Below are positions 11,105-22,280 of a stretch of DNA of 64,000 bases, piece after piece (position 1 is the first letter of the stretch; each line of letters starts with the position of its first letter). The stretch is from Blasia pusilla. Its lineage: Eukaryota; Marchantiophyta; Marchantiopsida; Blasiales. The position numbers and the translations under genes are program-made. The notes beneath the pieces were generated by a model that did no database searches, was not told the origin of the DNA, and saw only the letters and a list, made by a program, of their open reading frames with translations. The stretch is taken from assembly GCA_050084515.1 (NCBI GenBank), contig CM114272.1, forward strand, positions 6,076,001 through 6,140,000, given 5' to 3'.

Positions 11105-12055
11105 AAAGATGAAAAATGAAAAGATCCCATTTTCATTGCATTGAAGGTTTAATCGCGCAGGTAAAAACAAAATGACTTAGCAATTTATGAGCTTTTGGTC
11201 ACGACTCCATTTTTCTTGAAACTTTGCAATAGATCTACATACCCCATGGGTATCAAGTGTAGAAGATTTCAGCTCTAGATGAGATACTTGGACAAGATGG
11301 AAAATGAAAAGATCTTATTTTCATTGAAGGTTTAATGGCGCGGGTCAAAAAATGAGTCAACAATTTTTCAACTTTTGGTCAAAACTCCATTCAGCTTGAA
11401 ACTTTATAAGAGAGCTAAAAAATCATGGGGATCAAGTTTACCAAATTTAAGCTCTAGATGAGATATTTTGACAAGATGGAAAATGAAAAGACCTTATTTT
11501 CATTGAAGATTTAATGACGCGGATCTAGACTTAAAAATTGAGTTAACAAATTTTGAACTTTGGTGAAAACTCCCTTTTGGTCGAAACTTTGGAGGTGGTT
11601 TACATACACTTTGGGGATGAAATATGCCAAATTTGAGGTGAAGAGGAAATTGATGAATAAGAGGGAAATAAAAAGACCTTATTTTCATTGAAGGTTCAAT
11701 GGCACGGGTCAAAAAATGAATTAACAAATTTTGAACTTTTGGTCACAACTCCATTTAGCTTGAAACTTTGCAAAAGAGCTAAAAATACCATGGGGATCAA
11801 GTTTACCAAATTTAAGCTCTAGATGAGATACTTGGACAAGATGGAAAATAAAGAATTCCCATTTTCAATGAAGGTTTAATGGCGCAGGTCTAGACTTAAA
11901 AAATGAGTTAACAAATTTTGAACTTTTGATGAAAACTCTATTTTTCTCGAAACATTGGGGCTAATTTACATACACTTTGGGGATGAAAAATGCCAAATTT
12001 GAGCTAAAGAGGAGATTGTTGAATAAGAGGGAAATGGAACGACCTTGTTTTTCCA
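11105..12055. repeat. About 180-bp tandem satellite, five to six units
   Basis: Units begin with GGAAAATGAAAAGA(C/T)C(T/C)-like phrases near 11,107, 11,296, 11,476, 11,660, 11,838 and 12,025. Each carries TTTTCATTGAAGGTTTAATGGCGC, then GAACTTTTGGT(C/G)A.AACTCC and a CTTGAAACTTT phrase. Units end in either GACAAGATGG or AATAAGAGGG, giving two variants. Confidence 0.85.
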
Positions 12056-12286
12056 AAAAAAAGGGTGAGAATGCATTATGCTATGACTTTTAGATTCTTT
12101 TTTATGTATGGGAATTATTTTCAATGATATTTCCCAATAACACTTTTAGTTTAAAATTAAAAATAGGAAAAAATTTCTTGGATGTTGTATAAGATTGTGG
12201 TTTGGACACACTACAATATTGTTTTTGATTATTTACTAGTGAGTATGCCAATGCGTGCGCAAGAGAATGATTTCTTTTTTTAAATT

Positions 12287-13003
<717 letters not shown>

Positions 13004-13305
13004 CTATACACATCTAAGACATAGCGATCGTCCCATAGGAACTTCATCCAAAGGAGGTGTCAGAGACGACATATGCCATCCTCGAGAACAACCATCACAC
13101 ACCAATGTGGTGGCTCCACCCCTCGCACATCCACATAATACCTCAAGCCCGCAGGTACCACTGCCAAGCTCGGATCCACTGCCCCATCCACGTTCAGAAG
13201 ATAATATGACGCACAATTGTGCACATGATCCTTCCAAACCATACCATCCCATCCCTCCAACAAGAGGACTCCAGTCGATAACACTTCGCGCACATCCAAA
13301 ATCAT
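13004..13305 (-). pseudogene. PHD-finger domain at the C-terminus of gypsy pol
   Basis: The order is VREVLSTGVLLLEGWDGMVW, then a linker with NVDGAVDPSLAVVPAG, then after a short deletion LCGCARGGATTLVCDGCSRGWHM...LTPPLDEVP...LCLRC. The spacing CxxC - about 10 - CDGC - x4 - H - x2 - (Cys replaced by Ser) - about 14 - CxxC is the C4HC3 pattern of PHD fingers, which read histone H3 tails. The first ligand pair is disturbed by the deletion. It directly follows integrase, where chromoviruses carry a chromodomain, so an integration-targeting role is a fair guess. Confidence 0.8.
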
Positions 13306-13309
13306 GTGC

Positions 13310-14110
13310 CTTATAGTGACATCTAGCGTCGTGGATGTTTCATGCTATAAATTCATATAATCTCCAAGATTGAACCTCCTAATCCCTGGAAGATAACCTC
13401 CTCCATGAATGATCGCGTATCTCAATGTATCCCTATACTAAGCAATAGCTAAGTTCTCAAATGCCATGGGCATAACTCTACGAAAAATCTCTGCCCTCTG
13501 AAAATATGCTTGAACTCACATATCTGGGTCATCAAGATCTAACATCACCGCCATGTCATGTCAAATAGATGTAGGTAAATCCAACTCTCTCCCATAGAGC
13601 AAAAAGTATGGTGAAAATGACGCTAAGGATGCCAGCTGATTGACGCGATAAACCATAGCCAACCATGGCAAGTGTAGGTCCCTCTCCCTGAATTATCCCC
13701 ATTGCAAGCCATACTTGCGTAACTCTCTCTTCATCGTCTGTACTAATCTCTCCGCCAACCCATCCGCCTGAGGATGATCTCTAGACGTGGTGCAATGATC
13801 TATTAGCGCTTGATCACACAAGGCCTGAAACTCTCCCCTGAACTAAGTACCCTAGTCAGTCAACACCTTTGCTGGTGCATCAAAATGACTAAGCACATGA
13901 TCTAGAAACGCGTAAGTTGCTCCCTTGCCTACCTTTTCCGGTAGTGCCACCAACTCTATCCAATTGGAGAAATGCTCCATCATGACCGATACATACCTAT
14001 GATGGCACCCCGTCAAAGGCAAAGGTCTCCCAAAGTCAATGATGGGACTGCAAAGTGGAAGCATTGAAAGGTGCTCGTACTGGATCACTTACCGTACATC
14101 TGGCTCCAAA
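13310..14110 (-). pseudogene. Gypsy integrase core and C-terminal region (element C)
   Basis: The part at 13,852-14,088 reads IDFGRPLPLTGCHHRYVSVMMEHFSNWIELVALPEK...AYAFLDHVLSHFDAPAKVLTD, the start of the integrase catalytic core up to the block holding its second Asp. The rest (13,310-13,850) follows in broken frames, leading into the PHD finger. Inactive. Confidence 0.8.
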
Positions 14111-14159
14111 CATTGAACCTTAGTATGCATGTTGCGCCCGAGAATCGATGGGTCCGTGA

Positions 14160-14577
14160 GTCATAGTAACCCCACAAATGCCCTGGCGTACACCAATACT
14201 AGAGGATTGGGCCGGTGTGCCCAAAGAGCAGGGTGAGTATCGTGAGTCGATGAGACAACGACCCATACCGACGTGGGTTTCCTAGCAAGGACCAGTGATG
14301 GTCTATAACCATCTGTTGGATGTGTGGTGGGGCCCATCGAAAAAAGGATTTCCCACAGTACGGTCGAGGACCATGGGCACCTCCGATTGCTCAAGAGCCA
14401 CCTATGATGGCCCTACCACAACTAGAGTATGACTATTGCCATCAATATGGTCATACTAGAGACAGGTCTTTTGATCTTCGCCAAGAGGTACGTCCAAAGG
14501 TAGGCCAAGGGCTTGGGGGCGATTTTCAAGGGCGTGGGGGAGGTTGCAATCAATCCTCCAATATTTTGGAGGATTGA
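14160..14577 (+). pseudogene. Gypsy gag C-terminus with two zinc knuckles (element D)
   Basis: After a decayed stretch resembling gag at 32.5 kb comes CWMCGGAHRKKDF (first knuckle, last Cys changed to Phe) and YDYCHQYGHTRDRSF (second knuckle, Cys losses). An RG-rich tail follows. It is then joined directly to the middle of reverse transcriptase at about 14,590, so protease, methyltransferase and RT N-terminus are deleted in this copy. Confidence 0.75.
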
Positions 14578-14579
14578 TC

Positions 14580-15460
14580 GATGTGGGAGAGATTGTTTGT
14601 ATTAGTGGCGGTTCTTACCATTTGGGTGTAAGAACGCCCCTACGGAGTTCTAGAGAGTGATGGATAGGATTCTAGCTAGCTTGGATTGTGTACTGTGTTA
14701 CACATTCTTATCTTCAATTCCACGGTTGAGGAGCATGAGCGACACTTGGAGGAGGTGTTTTGGCGATTGCAATTACATAGATTGAAGTTACATTCAAGAA
14801 AGTGCAGGTTATTTCAAGAGTAGATCAAGTACTTGGGACATACCATATACCTGAGTGGGTTAGGTGTTCAGCAGACGAAGCTAGAGGCTATTGCACAGAT
14901 TCCATGCCCAAGAGTTGATCAAGAGTGAGCATTTCAGGAGCTCAAGGACATGTTGACGTCCTTGAGCTCAAGGACATGTTGAGATCGATTAGGGTCCTTA
15001 GGGATTGTCCATTCTAATTATATACGGATTGGAGCATGTTGGATCTAAGAGCGGTGCTTACTCAGAGGGATGACAAGGAGAGGGAGTTTTTTGTGGCTTA
15101 CGAGAACCAATCGAACAACATTCCAGAGGTGAAGTATAGCTCCTGCGAGGGAGAGTGCTTGGCTGCAATATGGGCCGTCGCACATTTTAGGTGCGATCTA
15201 TTCGACAATACTTTCACACTTATGAGTGATCATTAGCGGTTGAGGTGTTTGATGGAGTCGGACAATCTTGCGGGGAAGCTTCGCAAGTGGGCTCTACTAT
15301 TGTAGGAATACAAAGTTGAGGTGGTTCATAGGCCTGGTTGGCTGAACTACAATGCAGATGGGTTGAGTCGCAACCCATGTGCGAGTCAAAGAGACAACAC
15401 GGAAGCTCGATGGCATGGAGAGCGTGATGAAGAGATGGTGCTAGGTTGGCATGCATCTGT
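14580..15460 (+). pseudogene. Gypsy reverse transcriptase C-half and RNase H (element D)
   Basis: The RT block LYxWRFLPFG...[23 protein letters not shown] (14,590-14,720) has lost the catalytic YIDD by a small deletion. RNase H reads YTDWSMLDLRAVLTQ, YENQSNNIPEVKYSSCEGECLAAIWAVAHFRCDLFDNTFTLMSDH (15,000-15,305). In-frame stops are TAG at 14,603, 14,651, 14,821, 15,234 and 15,303, all where Gln is expected. A 19-bp direct repeat with inverted filler lies at 14,938-14,982. Confidence 0.85.
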
Positions 15461-15840
15461 CTTCCTTTGTTGGTTGACTATGTCAGGTCAATAGCAGGTG
15501 GTGACTCCAGCGGTGGGATTAGATGATGAGTCTCCTGATCTGGAGGTTAGTGAGGAGGCGACGGTTAGTCGTGATATCCATGATAATATGGAGATTGTGG
15601 AGTTCCTACGTATTGGCGTCATAGCGAGCACATTGAGTGCTAGGGAGCGAGATCGGATCCTACAAAGATCTAGGAGGTTCAGGTGGGAGAGCTACATATA
15701 TTTGACGGATGTGGGAAGATGGTAGGGTACAAGTGGTGCCTTATCCTTCCCAGCAAGCATGTGTAGTGGGACATGCCCACGAGGAGTTGGGGCATTTTAG
15801 AGTAAATTGTACTTACAACTTACTCCAGGTTTAGTATCAT
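15461..15840 (+). pseudogene. Gypsy integrase N-terminal region (element D, first copy)
   Basis: Carries SRDIHDNMEIVEFLRIGVIASTLSARERDRILQRSRRFRWE, the spacer before integrase, then VVGHAHEELGHFR, the first His of the HHCC zinc-binding domain. It stops at the LLQV block and is followed by unrelated AT-rich DNA. Confidence 0.75.
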
Positions 15841-16105
15841 AAGGTGGTAACTCCATCTTGTGTTTTACCAAAATACAAAAGGAAAGAGTGGTTTGGAAAA
15901 GATTCCAATAATAGTGACACTATGATACACAATATATCCATGGATCAACCAAGCTTGATGATTTACAAATATTCACCTTTTTCAATCAAGTCTTCCAATT
16001 CTCAAGAAAGATATACAATCCTCAAACAGATTTACAATCACATTATCGTGGTTATTGGCCTTAATCTCGAATCTACATCGTCACACCTAATATTTTTGCA
16101 CGAGA
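15841..16105. other. AT-rich insert between two gypsy fragments
   Basis: An open but unrecognised AT-rich stretch between two RNase H/integrase segments. No terminal repeats seen. Confidence 0.45.
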
Positions 16106-16800
16106 GGCAAAGTATAGCTTGTATGAGGGTGAGTGATTTCGCTGCAATATGGGATGTTGCACATTTCAGGTGATATTTATTTGGAATCCCCTTTACCATT
16201 ATTAATGATCATCAACCACTTAAATGGTTGATGGAGTTTGACAAGCTTACAGGGAAGCTTGCAAGGTGGGCTCTATTGTTGCAGGAGTATGATTTTGAGG
16301 TTGTACATCGACTTGGTATGCTCAATCAGGATGCATATGGGTGAGTCGTAATCCATGCCCAAGTAAGTGCGATGCAATTGAAGCTTAGTGGCATGGAGAG
16401 AGTTATGAGGAGTTGGTGCTTGGATGGCATGGGTTAGCCTATTTAGGCTTGTTGGCTATGGTGAGGTATGATGAAGAGCCCTTAGATCTAGAGGCGAGTG
16501 AGGAGTCCACAAGTGGCCAAGATATTCACGAGGATGGAATTTTCTTGGAGTACTTATATACTAGAAGTTTCAAGAGCACATTGGATGCTAGAGAGATGGA
16601 TTGGATTCTACAACGAGCCCGACAGTTCCCGTGCAAGGGAACACATGTGTAGCGAGTTTGGATGGATGCTAGAGTACGTGTGGTGCCACATCCTTTGCAC
16701 AGAGCAAGTTTGGTCTAGCATGCCCACGAGGAGTCCGATCATTTTGGAACGAAGCGGACTTACAACTTATTGAAGATTGAGTTACAGTCAAGCTCATGAG
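16106..16800 (+). pseudogene. Second gypsy RNase H and integrase N-terminal segment
   Basis: Begins inside RNase H (EAKYSLYEGE-like block, then YLFGIPFTIINDHQPLKWLMEFDKLTGKLARWALLLQEYDFEVVHR) and runs into the integrase spacer (GQDIHEDGIFLEYLYT). It repeats blocks already present at 15,036-15,840, so two gypsy fragments lie head to tail. It ends at the LLKIELQ block, where the copia element begins. Confidence 0.8.
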
Positions 16801-16809
16801 CACCTAAAA

Positions 16810-17076
16810 TGCTACATTTGGCACTCACACAAAATAGGGAAGCTTAATCTTGGTTAGTCAGTTAAGCACCATTATCTTAACTATGGTTAGTTAATCACAG
16901 TTAGTCTAACTCGAGACTATGGTTAAGAGTAGGGTTAGGGTTGGTTGTACATGCCCTATATAATTGAGAAAAGGAACAGCCTCCACTCATTCTCTCATTG
17001 CAAATTTCGTTCTCCATGGTGGTGTGTGTGTGTGAGAGCCGTTTTCCACTAGTTATGCTTGTTTAGCAATTTTCCA
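16810..17076 (+). repeat. Candidate 5' LTR of the copia element
   Basis: Starts TGCTAC and ends TTCCA, with a TATATAA at 16,957-16,963 as likely promoter, and is followed after 2 bp by the primer-binding site. The extent rests on these signals only, since no second LTR was found to compare. Confidence 0.5.
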
Positions 17077-17078
17077 TC

Positions 17079-17090
17079 TGATATCACAGC
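17079..17090 (+). promoter_or_regulatory. Copia primer-binding site
   Basis: TGATATCACAGC resembles TGGTATCAGAGC, the usual site complementary to initiator tRNA-Met in plant copia elements, with two changes. Confidence 0.65.
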
Positions 17091-17580
17091 GGGAGGAGAA
17101 CATCACTTGAAATTCTTGGTGTTTGAAGAGAGGAGGGAGGCAAGAGAAGGCAAAATTTCAGTTTGGGAGAAGGAAATTTTATTCAGAGCTCAGTGGGTGC
17201 AGATTTGAGATGGAGCTTTGACGGTGATAAAACTTTAGAGGCGTGTTTTAGGGCTTTTCCGTTCGATTCAGCCGTCTGGGTCCTCTTCAGCTAGAACAAA
17301 GCCGAAGGTAAGTTCTAGCCGTCTTGTAGAGCTCGTCAAGAGCTTTCCAACGCACCCAAAATCGTTCAATTTTGACACTCTGAGCTCCTACAACAGAAAT
17401 TTCAGTGTAGGAAAGTGCAATTAGTGAAGAAAAGTTGAGGAGTTTGCTCTCTACAAGCCAATTTCAACTAGTTCTTTCATACAATTGATCAATTTTGGCA
17501 AATTTCAGGTCGATTTCTATGTAGGAGTGATCTATGCTTCAATTGGAATAGTAGAAAGCCTGAAATTACGTTTTTTATGA

Positions 17581-18480
17581 GTGAAATTGTTTATCATGGA
17601 ATATTCCTCAACAAAAATTACAGGCGAGAAGCTAGACAAGCAGAATTACAATGTATGGAAGTTTCGCATGAAACAATTTCTCATGGATCAAGAACTATGG
17701 GATCTTGTCACAGGTGATGAGGCCAAGCCAGAAGGTGACTCAACAGACTTGAATGTTCGTGCTTGGAACAAACGCGCAAGGCAAGTAATCCACTACATTT
17801 CAATAACTATCAATTCGCCAATGATAGGTCACATCCAAGATGTTGATACTCCGAAGGAGACCTGGGATGCATTGGAAAAGCTGTTCTAGACATTTACAAA
17901 TTCCAGAAAGCTTCAATTGAAAGAGCAATTGAACGAAGTGAGGAAAGGATCGTAGAGCATCAATGATTATATTTTGAGTATCAGACATATTGTTGATCAG
18001 TTGAATAACATTGGAGTGACAGTAGAAGATGATGATCTAATTTTATTCACTCTTCAAGGCCTTCCGAAGGATTACAAGTCCTTTGAGACCTCTATCTCTA
18101 TGAGAGAGAAATATCCAACCTTTCAAGAGTTAGTTCCTCTATTGAGCAATGAAGAGATGCGCCTAGTAGGCAGCGGTATCTCGTCTAGTGTGCAAGAGAG
18201 TGCGATATTTGCAGGTTATGGATCAAACACAAACAGGGGTCATGGCAAGAACTTCCGTGGTCGTGGTGGATATCAAGCATATGGAGGAAGAGACACTCAA
18301 TATAACGTCACTCAATCAACTATGAACCAGTACTAGACACAATCACATGGTGGTGATGATGGAAACTATTGTGATCGAGGTCAGCAGTAGAGGTTCCCTG
18401 GATCTTGCAATTACTGTGGCATAAAGGGTCACTATGCAAAGTTTTGCTTCAAGAAGAAGTCAGATATGAGAACATGAGAC
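17581..18480 (+). pseudogene. Copia gag (UBN2-type) with CCHC zinc knuckle
   Basis: The N-terminus (ITGEKLDKQNYNVWKFRMKQFL) and the central LIHYIS...WDALEKLF segment are the UBN2-type copia Gag. A zinc knuckle CNYCGIKGHYAKFC (CX2CX4HX4C) is encoded at about 18,406-18,447. Stops at 17,887, 17,953, 18,334 and 18,388 are TAG, and 18,475 is TGA, all in one reading frame. The natural frame continues into protease. Confidence 0.9.
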
Positions 18481-18559
18481 TTACAACAACAAAACTATGT
18501 GGAGCAACAATACCAAGAGCAATACCAAGAACATCAACATTCACAAACGGAGCATCTCT

Positions 18560-19730
18560 TGGTCATGACTCATCATATGGGAGCAATGGTCAAGAAAGAC
18601 TCGACTGCAGATTGGTACATTGACTCCACTGTATCAAATCACATGACCTCACAGGCAAAATGGTTCAATAGTTAGGAGCCGATGAAAGATCCTGCAATTA
18701 TGCTCACAAGAGATGACACTCAACATCATATCACCCATACCAGTAAAGTTCCAAAGCATCAGATGGTCTTTGTGCTCTTGGAAATGTTCTCTATGTTCCT
18801 ACCATTGCAAAAAATATGATCTCTATAGGACAGATAGTAGAACAGGGTTATAAAAAATGAAGTTTAACGGAGATGGTTGTTTCATTGAAACAATGGATGA
18901 TCAGACTACGATAGCCAAAGGAACTAGATTTGGCAGAATGTTCAAATTAGATATTTCTATGCAAGAGATTCAAACATCAATGTATGGTCAAATTGGCAAA
19001 CAAGTCACAAATCTAAATGTATGGCATAAAAGAATTGGACATATGAATCTTCAAAGATTATAGAGTCTTTCATCATCTAATATACTAATAGGACTCCCTA
19101 AATTAGCGAGTCCTACTACGTTAGAGAAATGTCTTGCTTGCCAATTTGGAAAACAAGTTATATTTCCTTTTCCAAAGCAAGGTAGAAGAGCATCCAAGAT
19201 ATTGGAGTTGATCCACAGTGATGTGTTGACAGCATCACAACATAGCCTTGGTGGTTGCCAGTACTTTGTTTCATTTATTAATGACTTCTCTAGGTATTAT
19301 GGATATACTTTCTGAAAGCCAAGTCAGAGGTTTTTTTAATGTTCCAAAAATTCAGAGTTCTAGTAGAGAAGAAGACTGGACAACACATTTTGAAATTGGT
19401 TTGTGATGGAGGAGGAGAGTATCTTTCAACAGAGTTTGATGACAATTTATGTTAGAATGGCATCCAACGTCAAGTGACTTGCCGTTACACTCCACAACAA
19501 AATGGAGTGGCTGAGAGGAAGAATCGACATATTACTGAAGCGGCACGAGCTATGCTGAATGAAAAGAACATGCCTAAGGTGTATTGGGTAGAGGTTGTAG
19601 CATGTACACTCTTCTTAATCAATCGAACTCCAACAGCAGGAGTTTATGATAAAACTCCATTTGAAGTCTTCAGAGGAAGTAAACCTGATATTTTCCTTCT
19701 TGAAAATATTTGGCTGTATTTGTTATGCTC
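18560..19730 (+). pseudogene. Copia protease and integrase
   Basis: Protease shows WYIDSTVSNHMT, the family's DSGA-SNHM site with Gly-Ala replaced by Thr-Val. The integrase zinc-binding part is WHKRIGHMNLQRL...CLACQ (HxxxH, CxxC). The catalytic core has LIHSDV and FINDFSR (two Asp) and NGVAERKNR (Glu). Frameshifts occur near 18,840 and 19,310, with TAG at 18,673, 19,061 and 19,453. Confidence 0.88.
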
Positions 19731-19818
19731 ATGTTCCTTCTGAGAGACGTCAGAAATTAGACCCCAAGTCTGAAAGATGTATCTTCATTGGCTATGCTGA
19801 TGGAACTAAGGGGTATAA

Positions 19819-20964
19819 GTGCTACATTCCATCTCTAGGCAGCTTATTATTAGTCGAGATGTTGTCTTTGATGAGCTAAAGTCATGGTATGCTCCATCTG
19901 AGCCTATTCCCTCTATAAACTTGTCTGTTGAGGGGGAGAATATGACTATAAACCAACAGACATTGTCTTCAACTTCCCCAAGTACTAGTGCAGGATTAGG
20001 AGAGGTCTTAGATTCATCAGTTAAATTTGTGAGTCCATGGACGGGAAGAGTACATATTCAATCTATTGACACTAGTCAGAGCTTGAGTCAGGTGTCAGAG
20101 GCATCTACCTCTGAACAACAACTTCGTAGATCAAGTAGAGTTACACATCCAGTTCATAGATTCATAAATGAAGGTTTCCTTGCGATACATCATGCATATA
20201 TGATGACTACCCTTCAAGAGCAGGAGCCGAGTTATTTTGAAGAAGCTACAAGTAAAGCCGATTGGATTGAAGCTATGGAGGAAGAGCTTGCTGCATTAAG
20301 ACATCAAAAAACATGGGAGTTGGTTGATATACTTTTCGGTAAGGAAGCTATTGGTTGCAAATGGATTTACAAAATCAAGCACAATCAAGATGGTACAATT
20401 AACAAATACAAAGCGGGATTGATGGCTAAGGGCTATGCACAACAATATGGTATCGATTATGAGGAAACATTTATCCTTGTTGCAAAGATGGCGACTACGA
20501 GAATAGTGGTTGCATTTGCAGTAAGTAAGAAATGGAGATTATATCACATGGACGTCAAGAATACCTTCTTGCATGGAGATCTATACAAGGAGGTATATAT
20601 GACTCAATCACTTGGATACGAGCATCCCAAGTTTCCATTTCGTGTATGCAGGTTGAAGAAAGCTCTATACGGGCTCAAACAAGCTCCAAGAGCTTGGTAT
20701 GGCAAGATTACATACGTCTTACAAGAGGTGGGTTTTAGGGTATGTGATTTTGACTCCTCATTATATGTCTTGAGAGGACAAGATCGTACAATTCTTATTG
20801 TGTTGTATGTTGATGATCTCTTGATTACTGGGAGTACTGAAGAAATGGTACAACAAGTCAAGCTTAAGTTACAAGCAGAATTTGATATGAAGGACTTGGG
20901 AGAACTCAAGTACTTCCTTAGTATTGAGTTTATCAAGGTTGGAGAGAGCATGTGGTTAGTTTAA
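19819..20964 (+). pseudogene. Copia reverse transcriptase
   Basis: Open for 381 codons. The RVT_2 domain runs from WELVDILFGKEAIGCKWIYKIK to the catalytic YVDDLLITGS (about 20,807-20,836), passing the HMDVKNTFLHGDL block with the first catalytic Asp and YGLKQAPRAWY. An acidic, Ser-rich spacer precedes it. It ends at a TAA (20,962) where CAA is expected. This is the best preserved part of the element. Confidence 0.93.
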
Positions 20965-21765
20965 CAACAATATGCTCTTCATATGCTTTCAAAATATGGT
21001 ATGACGGCTTGTAAGCCAATCTCTACACGGTTGGACCAGAGCGTGAAGCTAAAAGTGGATGAAGGAGAGCTGCTTGCAGATTCTAATATATACAAGCGCA
21101 TGGTTGGAAGTTTGATCTATCTAACTATAACCAGATCAGATTTGAGCTATGTTGTTGGCCTAGTGAGCCAGTTTATGCAAGCACCTTGAAAATCTCACCT
21201 TGATGCTGTGAGGAGGATTATGCGGTATGTGAAATTATCTATTCCATTCGGGCTTCAATTTGAACCTTCTCTGAGTTTTTAATTACAGGGACTCATAGAT
21301 GCTGATTGGGCAGGAAGCGTGTCTGATCGACACTCCATATCTGGTTATTCATTTACTTTCGGAAGCGCAGCTATAAGTTGGGCTTCAAAGAAGCAACCTA
21401 TATTTGCTTTATCTTCAACAGAGGCTTAGTATAGAGGAGCAACCAATGCAGCAAGTGAGGCGGTATGGCTTCATCGATTATTTGTTGAGATTGGTGTTAA
21501 TAACTTAGGACCTGGTGTAATAAATGCAAACAATATTAGTAGCATCAAGCTTGCTAATAACTCTGTGTTTCATGCTCTTATAAAGCATGTTGAGGTGCAC
21601 TATCATTTTATGAGAGAGAAAGTGCTTGCAGGAGAAATTGATCTTGTGTATATAGGTACAGATTAGCAAATTGCTGACATTTTTACAAAGGCATTGTCTA
21701 AAGATAAGTTTGAGATCTTTAAAAAGGATTTAGGCGTTAGAGATATCGATATGAGCTTGAGGGGG
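20965..21765 (+). pseudogene. Copia RNase H
   Basis: Includes KPISTRLDQSVKL, RSDLSYVVGLVSQFMQAP, DADWAGSVSDRHSISGY, ISWASKKQPIFALSSTEA, and the terminal DxxIADIFTKAL block. Stops are TGA 21,187 (Arg expected) and TAG 21,427 and 21,664 (Gln expected). It ends just before the purine tract GAGGGGGAG. Confidence 0.9.
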
Positions 21766-21794
21766 AGTATTGAAGATTGCATCATGCACTTGGC

Positions 21795-22280
21795 AAAAAA
21801 CTACTACACATTAGTCTTAAGGTGGATGGACTAGCAAAGAGGGTTGTGCAGAAAATGTAGAGAGGTTTTTGCAAGTATGGCTTGTAGAGAGGTCACCTAG
21901 GAAATTGGGATCTCTAGTTGCCGTGGTTGGCCAATGAATATAGATTTAGAAGGAAGGCATCTTTAGCATCTTTCTCTCCATACTTGTTGCTTTGTGGCCG
22001 TAGGTAAATCATCCGAGAGCCTAATTTACCTACGGTCACTTGTCGAGGTGATAGTGAGGTGTTTAACCTCGATGATCTTGATGTGTGAATGCGAGCATGT
22101 TCTCAAAGGGTTGAGTTATTTCGTAGAGTGATGTCAATGGCGTTTAAGAACTTGGCGATTGCATAGCATCGCGATACTTTGAGGTTTCCAACTATTTGTG
22201 GAAGTGGTTATCGACCGAATCTTTGGAGGTTTCATCAGAGAGGCTATGTGTACTTGCAACTAATGACACCCACGACTTTT
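21795..22280 (+). pseudogene. Gypsy integrase C-terminal half (element D/F)
   Basis: Resumes the gypsy integrase after the copia insertion: KVDGLAKRVVQ, GxCKYGL, LPWLANEYRFRRKASLASFSPYLLL, then DLDV, MSMAFKNLAIA and the YVYLQLMTPTTFE block. A 15-bp filler that forms a hairpin with downstream sequence interrupts the CGREPNLP block at 21,994-22,039. Confidence 0.85.

Larger units (their letters stand above)
16810..21780 (+). mobile_element. Ty1/copia LTR retrotransposon, degraded, 3' LTR not found
   Basis: Candidate 5' LTR, primer-binding site, gag, protease, integrase, reverse transcriptase and RNase H follow in Ty1/copia order (integrase before RT), ending in a polypurine tract near 21,765. 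It lies in gypsy DNA whose integrase resumes at about 21,795, so no full 3' LTR remains. The single gag-pol frame is interrupted by about a dozen stops, nine of them TAG at Gln positions, and by several frameshifts. Confidence 0.92.

Noticed and set aside
16931-16942. Interstitial telomere repeat (TAGGGTTAGGGTT)
   Set aside because: Barely two units, not the plant TTTAGGG unit, and inside a candidate LTR.
21780-22050. 3' LTR of the copia element
   Set aside because: No similarity to 16,810-17,076; the sequence is gypsy integrase.
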